From Pseudomonas sp. LB-090624 (GTDB taxonomy: Bacteria; Pseudomonadota; Gammaproteobacteria; Pseudomonadales; Pseudomonadaceae), in NCBI RefSeq assembly GCF_003205205.1, contig NZ_QJRL01000025.1, forward strand, positions 1 to 64,000: DNA of 64,000 bases, given 5' to 3'. The notes under the pieces were generated by a model. The model was not told the DNA's origin. It saw nothing but the letters and a program-made list of their open reading frames with translations, and ran no database searches. The number at the start of each line of letters is the position of its first letter. The first letter of the stretch is position 1. Made by a program: the position numbers and the translations under genes. This document shows, piece after piece, positions 55,743 to 64,000 of this stretch.

Positions 55743-56576
55743 ATGACCTACACCCTCGAAGACCTGCTGCACCTCATGGCCCGCCTGCGCGACCCGCAGT
55801 ACGGCTGCCCGTGGGACTTGAAGCAGAACTACGCCAGCATTGTCCCGCACACCATCGAAGAGGCCTACGAGGTCGCTGACACCATTGAGCGCGGCGACTT
55901 CGAGCACTTGCAAGGCGAGCTGGGCGACTTGCTGTTCCAGGTGGTCTACTACAGCCAGCTGGCCCGCGAAGAAGGGCGTTTCGAGTTCGATGGCGTGGTC
56001 GACAGCATCACCCGCAAGCTCATCCGCCGCCACCCGCACGTTTTCCCCACGGGCGAGCTGTACGCGCCGGTGGACACGCCCAGCCTGAGTGAAGCCCAGG
56101 TCAAGTCGCGCTGGGAAGAAATCAAAGCCGAAGAGCGCGCGGAGAAGAGCCAGCCCGAACAGCTGTCGCTGCTTGATGACGTGCCGGCAACCTTGCCGGC
56201 GCTGTCGCGGGCAGCCAAACTGCAAAAACGTGCGGCCACGGTCGGTTTCGACTGGCCGGCGGCGTTGCCGGTGCTGGACAAGGTTCGCGAAGAGCTGGAT
56301 GAAGTGCTGCAGGCCATGGCCGACGGCGACGCCGATGCGCTGGAAGATGAAGTCGGCGACTTGCTGTTTGCCGCGGTCAACCTGGCCCGCCACCTCAAGC
56401 AGGACCCAGAGCATGCGCTGCGCCGCGCCAACCGCAAGTTTGAACGACGTTTCCGGTTCATCGAGCAGGCATTGCGCGACAGCGGTCGTCCCATTGAAGA
56501 TTGTAACCTTGACGAGCTGGACGCCCTTTGGGGTGAAGCCAAGCGTCAGGAAAAGAACCTGCCCAGCTGCGGCTGA
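55743..56576 (+). CDS. mazG: Nucleoside triphosphate pyrophosphohydrolase MazG
   Basis: MazG cleaves NTPs to NMP and pyrophosphate and in E. coli lowers ppGpp-linked toxicity in starvation. The 277-residue protein has two MazG repeats; the first shows CPWDLKQNY and EEAYEVADTIE with GDLLFQ, the second EELDEVLQAM and DEVGDLLFAAVN, each with the ExxE-ExxD metal-binding pattern. AAGGA precedes the ATG. Pairing with relA is conserved in gammaproteobacteria. Confidence 0.96.
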   Translation: MTYTLEDLLHLMARLRDPQYGCPWDLKQNYASIVPHTIEEAYEVADTIERGDFEHLQGELGDLLFQVVYYSQLAREEGRFEFDGVVDSITRKLIRRHPHVFPTGELYAPVDTPSLSEAQVKSRWEEIKAEERAEKSQPEQLSLLDDVPATLPALSRAAKLQKRAATVGFDWPAALPVLDKVREELDEVLQAMADGDADALEDEVGDLLFAAVNLARHLKQDPEHALRRANRKFERRFRFIEQALRDSGRPIEDCNLDELDALWGEAKRQEKNLPSCG

Positions 56577-56602
56577 GCTGTTGCATAAGTGAGTGAACAT
56601 TC

Positions 56603-57142
56603 ATGAGCCTTTCCCTTCGCGACCAATTGCTCAAAGCCGGTCTGGTCAACCAGAAACAGGTCTCGCAGACCAACAAAGCTGAAAAGAAACAGAAGCGCAT
56701 GGAGCACAAAGGCCAGGTCGAAGTCGACGACAGCCAGCAGCGCATTGCCAAGGAAGCCATGGCTGAAAAGGTCAAGCGCGACCAGGAGCTGAACCGTCAG
56801 CAACAGGAGAAGGCCGAGCAGAAGGCCCGTGCCGCGCAGATCAAGCAGTTGATCGAAGCCACGCGCCTGCCCAAGCTGAACACCGAAGATTATTACAACT
56901 TCGTCGACGACAAGAAGGTCAAGCGGATTGCCGTCAACGCCCTGATGCGGACCAAGTTGAGTAACGGCGCACTGGCGGTCGTGGCCCATGCCGGCGGCTA
57001 TGAGGTCATTCCTCGTGAGGCCGCGGTGAAGATCCAGGAGCGTGACCCCAACCGTATCCTGCTGCTCAATACCCATGTCGAGGAAGCGGACGAGGACGAT
57101 CCGTACGCGGCCTACAAGATCCCTGATGATCTGATGTGGTAA
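56603..57142 (+). CDS. DUF2058 (YaiL-like) protein
   Basis: A 179-residue, very charged cytoplasmic protein. The first 90 residues are mostly Lys, Gln, Glu and Arg (KQVSQTNKAEKKQKR, NRQQQEKAEQKARA) and should form a long helix or coiled coil; the C-terminal domain from about residue 95 (EDYYNFVDDKKVKRIAV onward) is the conserved DUF2058 part. Sometimes called a nucleoprotein or polynucleotide-associated enzyme, without firm evidence. It is 26 bp after mazG and ends in a strong terminator. Confidence 0.88.
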   Translation: MSLSLRDQLLKAGLVNQKQVSQTNKAEKKQKRMEHKGQVEVDDSQQRIAKEAMAEKVKRDQELNRQQQEKAEQKARAAQIKQLIEATRLPKLNTEDYYNFVDDKKVKRIAVNALMRTKLSNGALAVVAHAGGYEVIPREAAVKIQERDPNRILLLNTHVEEADEDDPYAAYKIPDDLMW

Positions 57143-57147
57143 ACACG

Positions 57148-57173
57148 AAAAACCCCGCCTTGGCGGGGTTTTT
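57148..57173. terminator. Bidirectional terminator after the DUF2058 gene
   Basis: AAAAACCCCGCC-TT-GGCGGGGTTTTT, 12-bp perfect stem with A and T runs at both ends, between convergent genes. Confidence 0.92.
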
Positions 57174-57187
57174 CATTGGAAGACTGA

Positions 57188-57370
57188 TCATTGCGTGGTG
57201 CGCTGGTTTTCCAGGTTTTCCAGCTCTGCACGGTACTGGTGGGCTTCGTGTTCATTATGGAACATGCCGACCAGCTGGCCTTGTTGGTGCACATCCCAGA
57301 TCCGCAGGCCGGCGGCCTGGCCTTCGTGGGACATTTTCGATTCGTCGCGTTCGGTTACTTGGACAGTCAT
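57188..57370 (-). CDS. Small conserved hypothetical protein (60 aa)
   Basis: A 60-residue soluble protein, acidic at both ends, with the core GLRIWDVHQQGQLVGMFHN then EHEAHQYRAELENLENQ. The core looks like a small beta-hairpin followed by one helix, like a single-domain dodecin- or DUF-type fold; I cannot name a family. It has its own terminator on one side and about 190 bp free on the other, in which an AT-rich leader (57371-57470) could hold its promoter. Length, codon use and position between two strong terminators favour a real gene. Confidence 0.65.
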   Translation of the reverse strand: MTVQVTERDESKMSHEGQAAGLRIWDVHQQGQLVGMFHNEHEAHQYRAELENLENQRTTQ

Positions 57371-57512
57371 CGGTAAACTCCACTTCTTCAGTTGGCTGCG
57401 ACAGTGTGTCGCACACCCTCTTTATAGAGTTTGTTAGCTGCCTAAGTAAATAAAACAGCCATGAAACAAGTTTCATGAACCGCCCCTGCAGGAGGTTGCG
57501 CAAGGCAGGCAC

Positions 57513-57537
57513 AAAAAAGCCCCGCACTGGGCGGGGC
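57513..57537 (-). terminator. Terminator of the DUF3108 gene
   Basis: On the minus strand: GCCCCGC-CCAGT-GCGGGGC followed by six T residues, 25 bp after the gene's stop. Confidence 0.9.
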
Positions 57538-57562
57538 TTCGGGTGCTGCTGGCAGCGCGGGC

Positions 57563-58273
57563 TCAGTTACCCTTCACCGGCTTGCCATCGACCGTGCCAT
57601 CCTGCAGCACGATCACGTACTCCTTGCCATCGGTTTCTACCTGGCGCAGTTGCACCAGCAGGTAGTCCCAGTTCTTGGCGAACCACAGTTCGGTGATGCG
57701 CTTGCTCTGGCTTGGGTCGCGCACGCGCTCGACCTTCACTGCATCGACCTGGCCGGTCTTGGTGGTGACCTTTTCGGTACCCAGTACGCGGAAGTCGTAG
57801 GTGTCGATCTCGTCACCGTCGACCACCTGGTAGGTCATGCTCTTCTTGCCGGCGGCCACGTCATGCTGCAGGGCCAGCTGGTAGGAGGACTTGTCCAGCA
57901 CACCACGGTTCAGCGGCAGGGTGATAGCGTCGCCACGGTCGCTGCCGGTGACTTTCTTGGCGGTCCAGTCGAAGTTCAGGTCGACCTTCTTGGCCTTGCC
58001 CAGGCCGCCGCGCTCGAAGTGGTACTTCTGCGGCAGCAGGGTGTCGTTATCCAGGCGCAGCGTGCTTTGCTCGGTCAGGCTGGCGATCATCATGGAGGCC
58101 TTGAAGTTAAGGTCCCAGGTGCCGTTGGCATTCTTGACCAGGCTGCGCTCGGCGGTGCCGCTCATGGGCAGTTGCTTCCAGTCGGCGGTGTAGCTGGCCG
58201 AGAAAGGCTTCAGATCAGCTGCCTGGAGGGGCAGGGCGAGCACGGCGAGAGCCAAGAGCAGGGCGCGACGCAT
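57563..58273 (-). CDS. DUF3108 periplasmic protein
   Basis: A 236-residue secreted protein with signal peptide MRRALLLALAVLALPLQAAD and a mature part rich in beta-strands, matching DUF3108 (start PFSASYTADWKQLPMSGTAE; end TELWFAKNWDYLLVQLRQ). The family is found next to purN in Pseudomonas and has no proven function. It lies 8 bp after purN on the same strand and has a clear terminator after it, so it is the last gene of purM-purN-DUF3108. Confidence 0.88.
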   Translation of the reverse strand: MRRALLLALAVLALPLQAADLKPFSASYTADWKQLPMSGTAERSLVKNANGTWDLNFKASMMIASLTEQSTLRLDNDTLLPQKYHFERGGLGKAKKVDLNFDWTAKKVTGSDRGDAITLPLNRGVLDKSSYQLALQHDVAAGKKSMTYQVVDGDEIDTYDFRVLGTEKVTTKTGQVDAVKVERVRDPSQSKRITELWFAKNWDYLLVQLRQVETDGKEYVIVLQDGTVDGKPVKGN

Positions 58274-58281
58274 AAATTCTC

Positions 58282-58935
58282 CTAGGATCGAATCAAGTGA
58301 CCGCTGGCCGGCAGCGGCTGGCCATCCAGTAATGCACCTTGTTCGCCAAGGCGCAAGCGCCCTTCAGCGAACCAGCGCACCGCCAGCGGGTAGATCAGGT
58401 GTTCCTGTTGGTGTACCCGTTGGGCCAGGCTTTCGACGGTGTCGCCAGGCGCCACCGGTACCACAGCCTGTACGACCAATGGGCCGCCATCGAGTTCCTC
58501 AGTCACGAAGTGGACGCTGCAGCCATGCTCGGCATCGCCCGCTTCCAGCGCTCGGCGGTGGGTATGCAAGCCTTTGTATCTGGGCAGCAGCGACGGGTGA
58601 ATGTTGAGCAGGCGCCCCTGATAGTGGCGCACGAAGTCGCCACTGAGGATACGCATGAAGCCGGCCAGCACCACCAGGTCCGGGGCAAAGCCGTCGATCC
58701 GCGCCATCAGCGCGGCATCGAAGGCTTCACGGCCGTCGAACTGGGTGTGGTCGAGCACGGCGCTGTCGATGCCGGCCGCTGCGGCGCGCTGCAGGCCGAA
58801 GGCATCGGCGCGGTTGGAAACCACCGCACGGATGCGCACCGGGCTGTCTGCTGCCTTGCTGCTGTCGATCAGCGCTTGCAGGTTGCTGCCGGAACCCGAC
58901 AGCAGTACCACTACATTGCAGGTCTTGCTCGGCAT
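58282..58935 (-). CDS. purN: Phosphoribosylglycinamide formyltransferase PurN
   Basis: PurN transfers the formyl group of 10-formyltetrahydrofolate to GAR in purine synthesis. The 217-residue protein has the start NVVVLLSGSGSNLQALID, the LLNIHPSLLPRYKG segment with catalytic His and Asn, and a Asp further on in VTEELDGGPLV. I chose ATG 58935, which overlaps the purM stop by one base (TGATG); the frame is open to 59010 inside purM. Confidence 0.96.
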   Translation of the reverse strand: MPSKTCNVVVLLSGSGSNLQALIDSSKAADSPVRIRAVVSNRADAFGLQRAAAAGIDSAVLDHTQFDGREAFDAALMARIDGFAPDLVVLAGFMRILSGDFVRHYQGRLLNIHPSLLPRYKGLHTHRRALEAGDAEHGCSVHFVTEELDGGPLVVQAVVPVAPGDTVESLAQRVHQQEHLIYPLAVRWFAEGRLRLGEQGALLDGQPLPASGHLIRS

Positions 58936-59993
58936 CAGTGTGCCTTGAGGTTGTGCAGCTCGACCTGGGCAGCGCCTTCGGCGGCTTCGGCGATGTGGCC
59001 GATCACCCATGGTTGCTCGCCGGCGGCGCGCAGTTCGTTCAGGGCGGCTTCGACCTGGTCCTGGGCCACGCAGATGACCATGCCCACGCCGCAGTTCAGT
59101 ACACGGTGCATTTCGTGCTCGTCGACGTTGCCTTTTTCCTGCAGGAAATCGAACACCGCCGGGCGCTGCCAGCTGGCCACGTCAACCACGGCCTGAGCGT
59201 TTTTCGGCAGGACGCGCGGGATGTTGTCCAGCAGGCCGCCACCGGTGATGTGGGCCATGGCCTTGACGGCACCGGTGTTCTTGATCAGTTGCAGCAGTGG
59301 CTTGACGTAGATGCGGGTCGGCGCCATCAGCAGGTCGGTCAGCGGCTTGCCGTCCAGTTGCGTGTTCTCGATGTCGGTGCCGGACACCTCGAGGATCTTG
59401 CGGATCAGCGAGTAGCCGTTGGAGTGCGGGCCCGAGGACGGCAGGGCGATCAGCGCGTCACCGGTGGCAACTTTGGAGCCGTCGATGATTTCGGCCTTTT
59501 CCACCACGCCGACGCAGAAACCGGCCAGGTCGTAGTCTTCGCCTTCATACATGCCAGGCATTTCGGCGGTTTCACCACCGACCAGCGAGCAGCCGGCCAG
59601 TTCGCAACCGGCGCCGATGCCGGTGACCACAGTCGCGGCCACGTCGACATTGAGCTTGCCGGTAGCGTAGTAGTCGAGGAAGAACAGCGGCTCGGCACCG
59701 CAGACGACCAGGTCGTTGACGCACATGGCGACCAGGTCCTGGCCGATGCTGTCGTGCTTGTTCAGGTTCAGTGCCAGGCGCAGCTTGGTGCCGACGCCGT
59801 CGGTGCCGGAGACCAGCACCGGCTGCTTGTAGCCGGCCGGGATCTCGCAGAGGGCGCCGAAGCCGCCCAGGCCACCCATGACTTCAGGGCGTGCGGTGCG
59901 TTTTGCCACGCCCTTGATGCGTTCGACCAGTGCTTCGCCGGCGTCGATGTCTACACCGGCGTCCTTGTAGCTCAGGGAGGGTTGCTTGCTCAT
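58935..59993 (-). CDS. purM: Phosphoribosylformylglycinamidine cyclo-ligase PurM
   Basis: PurM closes the imidazole ring to form AIR, using ATP. The 352-residue protein begins [13 protein letters not shown] and has GTDGVGTKL, the MCVNDL segment and [10 protein letters not shown], all typical. It is first in purM-purN-DUF3108; purM and purN are translationally coupled. The 318 bp upstream are free of genes and shared with the divergent DUF2066 gene. Confidence 0.97.
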   Translation of the reverse strand: MSKQPSLSYKDAGVDIDAGEALVERIKGVAKRTARPEVMGGLGGFGALCEIPAGYKQPVLVSGTDGVGTKLRLALNLNKHDSIGQDLVAMCVNDLVVCGAEPLFFLDYYATGKLNVDVAATVVTGIGAGCELAGCSLVGGETAEMPGMYEGEDYDLAGFCVGVVEKAEIIDGSKVATGDALIALPSSGPHSNGYSLIRKILEVSGTDIENTQLDGKPLTDLLMAPTRIYVKPLLQLIKNTGAVKAMAHITGGGLLDNIPRVLPKNAQAVVDVASWQRPAVFDFLQEKGNVDEHEMHRVLNCGVGMVICVAQDQVEAALNELRAAGEQPWVIGHIAEAAEGAAQVELHNLKAH

Positions 59994-60311
59994 TGATCCA
60001 GGCCTTTAGGAGGGAGGGATTCTTAAAAACGACCATGACGGCCAAGGCCGGCGGGTAAGCGGCGGCTGCCTGAAACGTCAGTGGTCTGTGAAGGCGCGCG
60101 ATTTTATCAGGGTTGCCGGGCAGCGGCCATCCTCAGGCCGACGGGCAGGGCATGAAAATGGGTAAATAGTTGGGCGCTGAACCTCTCGGCGCGGGCATCT
60201 GTCAGACCCCACGCATCTCTCCCGCAACCAATCTTTCACCCGTCGCGACTGGTTACCTTGCGCCCCCGTGTATAAGGTATAGGCATTGCGGTAAATGGAC
60301 AGGAACCTTCC
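59994..60311. other. Gene-free divergent region between purM and the DUF2066 gene
   Basis: 318 bp without a credible reading frame. It must hold the purM promoter (minus strand) and that of the DUF2066 gene. A GGAGG at 60010-60014 on the plus strand has no start behind it. GTATAAGGTATAGG near 60270-60283 could contain a -10 for the plus-strand gene, but no -35 at correct spacing is clear. I see no riboswitch-like pairing. Confidence 0.5.
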
Positions 60312-61373
60312 ATGCGTGTGTTCAATATTGTGGCAGCCGGTTGCCTGGCCCTTATGTCGGCCTCTGTCATGGCTGAAAATGTTTCGGGCCTTTATCAGGT
60401 ACGCGAACCCGTCAGCGGGCAGGGTGCCGAAGCCCGTACTGCAGCGACTGCCAAGGCGCTCGACACGTTGGTGTTGCGCCTCACCGGCGACCCCAAGGCT
60501 GCGCAGAACCCGGCGCTGGCCGAGCTGCGCAAAGACCCGCAGCAAGTCATCAATCAGGTCGGCAGTGAAGCCGGCCCGCCTGAGTCAGTGCTGGTCGAGT
60601 TCGACCCCGGCAGCACCGAACGGGCGCTGCGCAAGGCTGGCCTGGCCTTGTGGGGCAGCAACCGGCCGTCGATCCTTGGCTGGTGGCTGAACGACAGTGC
60701 CGAAGGCAGCAATCTGGTCGGTGACGGCCAGGCCAGCGCCCAGCCCTTGCGCCGCGCCGCTCAGCACCGCGGGCTACCGCTGCGCCTGCCGCTGGCCGAT
60801 CTTCAGGAGCAATTGGTGGCCAATGCCAAGCAGCTCGAAGCAAGCGACCCGGCGCCGCTGCGCCAGGCTGCCGAGCGCTATGGCGCCGATGCCTTGCTGG
60901 CGGTACATGCCCAGGAGGCCGATGGCAAGTGGCAAGGCAAGTGGCAGCTGTGGCTGGGTGACCAGCGTGAGCAAGGCAATGCCGAGGGCGCCGACCAGGC
61001 TGCGCTGGCCGATGCGGTAATGCTGGCGGTAAGCACCCGCCTGGCGCCGCGCTACGTCACCCGACCAGGCGCCAGCAGCCAGTTGCAGCTGCAAGTACAG
61101 GGTATGAACCTGCAGCGCTACGCCGAACTGGCCCGTGTCCTGGAGCCTTATGGCCCCCGCCTGCAACTCGCCGAAGGCACTACCTTGACCTACGGGGTTA
61201 CTGGCAACCGTGAGCAGCTGCGGGCCCAACTGGGCCTGGCCAAGCTGCAGGAAGTGCCGGTAGAGCAGGCGCCTGCAGCACCAGCCACGCCAGCGGCGGC
61301 TGCCGGCCAGGAGCCGACCGCCCCGCAGCAGCCCGTCCCCAAGCCGTTCGACGGCCTGCGTTTTCGTTGGTAA
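60312..61373 (+). CDS. DUF2066 secreted protein
   Basis: A 353-residue protein with signal peptide (MRVFNIVAAGCLALMSASVMA) and the DUF2066 domain (ENVSGLYQVREPV, then LVLRLTGDPKA, VLVEFDP and LGWWLND). A Cys at residue 11 is inside the hydrophobic part and not in a lipobox. The C-terminus is a Pro/Ala-rich linker ending KPFDGLRFRW. It is followed by a PerM-type permease gene after 12 bp; this pair and hda are conserved together in Pseudomonas. Function unknown. Confidence 0.87.
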   Translation: MRVFNIVAAGCLALMSASVMAENVSGLYQVREPVSGQGAEARTAATAKALDTLVLRLTGDPKAAQNPALAELRKDPQQVINQVGSEAGPPESVLVEFDPGSTERALRKAGLALWGSNRPSILGWWLNDSAEGSNLVGDGQASAQPLRRAAQHRGLPLRLPLADLQEQLVANAKQLEASDPAPLRQAAERYGADALLAVHAQEADGKWQGKWQLWLGDQREQGNAEGADQAALADAVMLAVSTRLAPRYVTRPGASSQLQLQVQGMNLQRYAELARVLEPYGPRLQLAEGTTLTYGVTGNREQLRAQLGLAKLQEVPVEQAPAAPATPAAAAGQEPTAPQQPVPKPFDGLRFRW

Positions 61374-61385
61374 GGAGTACTGACA

Positions 61386-62459
61386 TTGTCTGACATGCGC
61401 CGCTGGATCTGGCTGGGTGCCGCGCTGCTGGTTGCCGTGCTTTTGTATGGTTTGCACAACATCCTCACGCCTTTCTTGATCGGCATACTCCTGGCCTATC
61501 TGGCCGACCCGCTGGTTGACTGGCTGGAGCGTCGGGGGTTGTCGCGGACCTGGGGTGTAGTCGTGGTTTTCGGCCTCTTTACCCTGCTGCTCATGGCCCT
61601 GTTGCTGATCCTGGTTCCAATGTTGGCCAAGCAGCTGGTGCGGCTTTATGAGCTGGCACCGCAGATGCTTGACTGGCTGCAGCATGTGGCGCTGCCGTGG
61701 GTGCAGCATCGGTTGGGGCTGGCAGATGGGTTCTGGAAGTTCGACAAGATCAAGGCCGCCATCAGCGAACACATGGGCCAGACCACCGACATTGTCGGCG
61801 TGGTGTTGTCCCAGGCCACGGCCTCGAGCCTGGCGCTGATTGCCTGGCTGGCCAACATGGTGCTGATTCCGGTCGTAGGTTTCTACCTGCTGCGGGACTG
61901 GGACGTAATGATGGCCAAGCTGCGCAGCCTGCTGCCGCGCCAGCATGAGCCACAGGTAGTGGGCCTGGCAGGTGAATGCCATGAGGTACTGGGTGCGTTC
62001 GTGCGGGGGCAACTGATGGTGATGGTGGCCCTGGGCATCATCTATTCGGCCGGGCTGATGCTGGTTGGGCTGGAGCTGGGGCTGTTGATCGGCATGCTCG
62101 CCGGCCTGGCGGCCATTGTGCCGTACATGGGCTTCATCATTGGTATCGGAGCCGCGCTGGTGGCCGGCCTGTTCCAGTTCGGCGGCGACCTCTATCCAAT
62201 GCTGGGCATTGTCGCCGTGTTCATGGTCGGCCAGGCGCTGGAAGGCATGGTGCTGACGCCGCTGCTGGTCGGCGACCGCATCGGCCTGCACCCGGTGGCG
62301 GTGATCTTTGCGATTCTTGCCGGCGGTGAGCTGTTCGGCTTTACCGGGGTGCTGCTGGCGCTGCCGGTGGCGGCGGTGATCATGGTGCTGTTGCGGCATG
62401 TACATGATCTGTACAAGGAATCGGACATGTACGCCGGAGACATTGACCCGGAGTTGTGA
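61386..62459 (+). CDS. perM: AI-2E/PerM-family inner membrane permease
   Basis: A 357-residue membrane protein with about seven or eight spans, of the AI-2E transporter (PerM/YdiK/TqsA) family. Two N-terminal spans (WIWLGAALLVAVLLYGL and further), a soluble part near 75-135, and a C-terminal core with AYLADPLVDWLERRG and PYMGFIIGIGAALVAG are typical. The start appears to be TTG 61386: AAGGAG overlaps the upstream stop at correct spacing for it, but is 18 bases from the next ATG (61395). Substrate cannot be told from sequence; AI-2 export is only a family label. Confidence 0.88.
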   Translation: MSDMRRWIWLGAALLVAVLLYGLHNILTPFLIGILLAYLADPLVDWLERRGLSRTWGVVVVFGLFTLLLMALLLILVPMLAKQLVRLYELAPQMLDWLQHVALPWVQHRLGLADGFWKFDKIKAAISEHMGQTTDIVGVVLSQATASSLALIAWLANMVLIPVVGFYLLRDWDVMMAKLRSLLPRQHEPQVVGLAGECHEVLGAFVRGQLMVMVALGIIYSAGLMLVGLELGLLIGMLAGLAAIVPYMGFIIGIGAALVAGLFQFGGDLYPMLGIVAVFMVGQALEGMVLTPLLVGDRIGLHPVAVIFAILAGGELFGFTGVLLALPVAAVIMVLLRHVHDLYKESDMYAGDIDPEL

Positions 62460-62653
62460 TGGCCGGCACGTTCATCCTTGGATTTGGGGCGCCTGTGAGA
62501 TCGAATGACCTACACCATCAGCCTCGCATTGGCGCAACTTGTTGATTTTACTTGCGCTATCCATTGCCGTGATTGTGCGCCCCGCGTTGCAGGTATAGAC
62601 TTTGCGCATTGTTCAGCAAAGGCCCCCTGCGGTCCTGTCGACCGCCCGCGAGC

Positions 62654-63361
62654 ATGAAACCACCGATCCAGTTGCCCCTGGGTGTGCGCCTGCGCGATGA
62701 CGCCACCTTCATCAACTACTATCCGGGCGCCAATGCTGCGGCATTGGGCTACGTCGAGCGGCTATGCGAAGCCGACGCCGGCTGGACCGAGAGCCTTATC
62801 TACCTGTGGGGCAAGCAGGGTGTTGGCCGTAGCCACCTGCTGCAGGCCGCCACCCACCGCTTCCAGCAGCGCGGCGAACCCGCTGTCTACCTGCCGCTGG
62901 CACAGTTGCTCGACCGCGGCGTAGAGTTGCTTGACTACCTCGCCCAGTACGAACTGGTGTGCATCGACGACCTGCATGTGATCGCCGGCAAGGCCGACTG
63001 GGAAGAGGCCATGTTCCACCTGTTCAACCGCCTGCGTGACAGCGGCCGGCGCCTGCTGCTGGCTGCCTCGGCATCGCCGCGCGAATTGCCGATCAAGCTG
63101 CCGGACCTGAAGTCGCGCCTGACCCTGGCGTTGGTTTTCCAGATGCGTGGCCTGTCTGACGAAGACAAGCTGCGTGCCTTGCAGCTGCGCGCTTCGCGCC
63201 GTGGCCTGCACCTCACCGACGAAGTCGGCCATTTCATCCTCACCCGTGGCGCGCGCAGCATGAGCGCATTGTTCGACCTGCTGGAGCGCCTCGATCAGGC
63301 TTCGCTGCAGGCACAGCGCAAGCTCACCATCCCTTTCCTCAAGGAAACCCTCGGCTGGTAA
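62654..63361 (+). CDS. hda: DnaA regulatory inactivator Hda
   Basis: Hda, with the DNA-loaded sliding clamp, stimulates ATP hydrolysis by DnaA and prevents re-initiation. The 235-residue AAA+ protein is DnaA-domain-III-like: an N-terminal clamp-binding motif (QLPLGVRLRDDATF), a Walker A-like GKQGVGRSHLLQA, Walker B LVCIDDLHVI, and sensor motifs near LKSRLTLAL. I chose ATG 62654; the frame is open to 62573. The PerM-Hda order is conserved. Confidence 0.94.
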   Translation: MKPPIQLPLGVRLRDDATFINYYPGANAAALGYVERLCEADAGWTESLIYLWGKQGVGRSHLLQAATHRFQQRGEPAVYLPLAQLLDRGVELLDYLAQYELVCIDDLHVIAGKADWEEAMFHLFNRLRDSGRRLLLAASASPRELPIKLPDLKSRLTLALVFQMRGLSDEDKLRALQLRASRRGLHLTDEVGHFILTRGARSMSALFDLLERLDQASLQAQRKLTIPFLKETLGW

Positions 63362-63488
63362 CCCCCTGAAAACGCTGGGCCAGAGCGGCAAAACGAAAAA
63401 GTCACATCTTTTTCGATAAAATTTGCAAATGGCCATGATAGAGGGCATAGTTTCACCCTTCTAAAGGATTACAGACACGGTCGTGCCC

Positions 63489-64000
63489 ATGCTGAAGCGC
63501 TTCGCACCCCTCGTGCCACTCGCACTCGTGACCCTGCTTATTGGCTGCGCGGCTCAAGGCCCGGCGTCTCATTCAGAGCCACAGCCTCAGGATCACACCC
63601 CGATCGCCGCACAGTCGGCAATCAAAGCCAAAGCCTCGCCCTCGTCGGTGTTCGGCGAGCCGGAAGAACTGGCCACCGAAGATGACCTGGCGTCCTTCTC
63701 CAGCAGCAAGCCTTACCAGCTTCCAGTCCTGGCTGACAGCATTCTCGAGCGCGGCATGTCGTTGATCGGCACCCGCTACCGCTTTGGTGGTACCTCGGAA
63801 AAGTCTGGCTTCGACTGCAGTGGCTTCATCGGCTACCTGTTCCGCGAGGAGGCTGGTATGACCCTGCCACGCTCCACGCGTGAAATGATCAACGTCGATG
63901 CCCCTAAAGTGGCGCGCAACAAGCTCAAGCCAGGTGACCTGCTGTTCTTCAGTACCAATGGCCGCGGTCGCGTCAGCCATGCCGGCATCTACCTGGGTGA
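63489..64000 (+). CDS. NlpC/P60-family lipoprotein, 5' part
   Basis: The gene runs off the window; 170 residues are visible. A lipoprotein signal (LVTLLIGC, Cys20) is followed by a low-complexity linker and an NlpC/P60 cysteine peptidase domain: catalytic Cys110 in SGFDCSGFIGYLF and His164 in RVSHAGIYLG; the third residue is outside. Such proteins cut peptidoglycan stem peptides. AAAGGA is at 63463-63468, 14 bases from an in-frame GTG at 63483 and 20 from the chosen ATG, so the GTG is possible. Confidence 0.9.
   Translation, partial: MLKRFAPLVPLALVTLLIGCAAQGPASHSEPQPQDHTPIAAQSAIKAKASPSSVFGEPEELATEDDLASFSSSKPYQLPVLADSILERGMSLIGTRYRFGGTSEKSGFDCSGFIGYLFREEAGMTLPRSTREMINVDAPKVARNKLKPGDLLFFSTNGRGRVSHAGIYLG

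Overview
The window is a GC-rich, gene-dense chromosomal stretch from a Pseudomonas of the P. putida group. Gene order (lpxD-fabZ-lpxA-lpxB-rnhB-dnaE-accA, surE-pcm-nlpD-rpoS-rsmZ-fdxA, mutS-cinA-recA-recX, finR/fpr, ldhA-gacS, cysM-rlmD-relA-mazG), P. putida-type REP elements and a GacA-controlled rsmZ all point there. Nearly every gene belongs to the core genome. I see no prophage, insertion sequence, CRISPR array, rRNA or tRNA.

Layout. 1-10.6 kb: the envelope/lipid A operon (end of bamA, skp, lpxD, fabZ, lpxA, lpxB), then rnhB, dnaE and accA. 10.8-17.4 kb: tilS, pyrG, kdsA, eno, ftsB, ispD. 17.4-20.5 kb: a LysR regulator divergent from the glutathione-dependent formaldehyde detoxification pair. 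20.5-25.9 kb: an unusual inverted-repeat element, then the chain ispF-truD-surE-pcm-nlpD-rpoS. 26.0-26.5 kb: the sRNA gene rsmZ with its GacA box, then fdxA. 26.9-32.6 kb: mutS, a glycosyltransferase-25-like orphan, cinA/pncC, and recA-recX behind a LexA box. 32.8-45.8 kb: mixed housekeeping and poorly known genes (LOG protein, small RHH-like protein, TapT, ErdR-like regulator, dgkA, finR/fpr, sprT, Yip1, ttcA, Tag-like glycosylase, wrbA, arsC, TlpA lipoprotein, META lipoprotein, ldhA). 45.8-51 kb: gacS divergent from an uncharacterised two-component pair. 51-57 kb: cysM, rlmD, relA, mazG, DUF2058. 57-64 kb: two small or secreted proteins, purN/purM, DUF2066, a PerM-type permease, hda and the start of an NlpC/P60 lipoprotein.

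Functional links. The window holds several nodes of one stationary-phase network: gacS (sensor), rsmZ (its output RNA, with seven GGA motifs), rpoS (with a PsrA-type operator inside nlpD and a hairpin against its ribosome binding site) and relA. DNA maintenance (mutS, recA, recX, dnaE, rnhB, sprT, Tag-like) and envelope biogenesis (bamA, skp, lpx, kdsA, dgkA, nlpD) are the other strong themes.

I did not find a convincing new multi-gene system. The best candidates for new biology are regulatory or structural: a 213-bp element with perfect 42-bp inverted arms just upstream of ispF; a terminator-like hairpin that buries the ispF ribosome binding site; a palindrome touching the rpoS ribosome binding site; a sensor kinase whose C-terminus is encoded by a REP element; and several orphan small genes.
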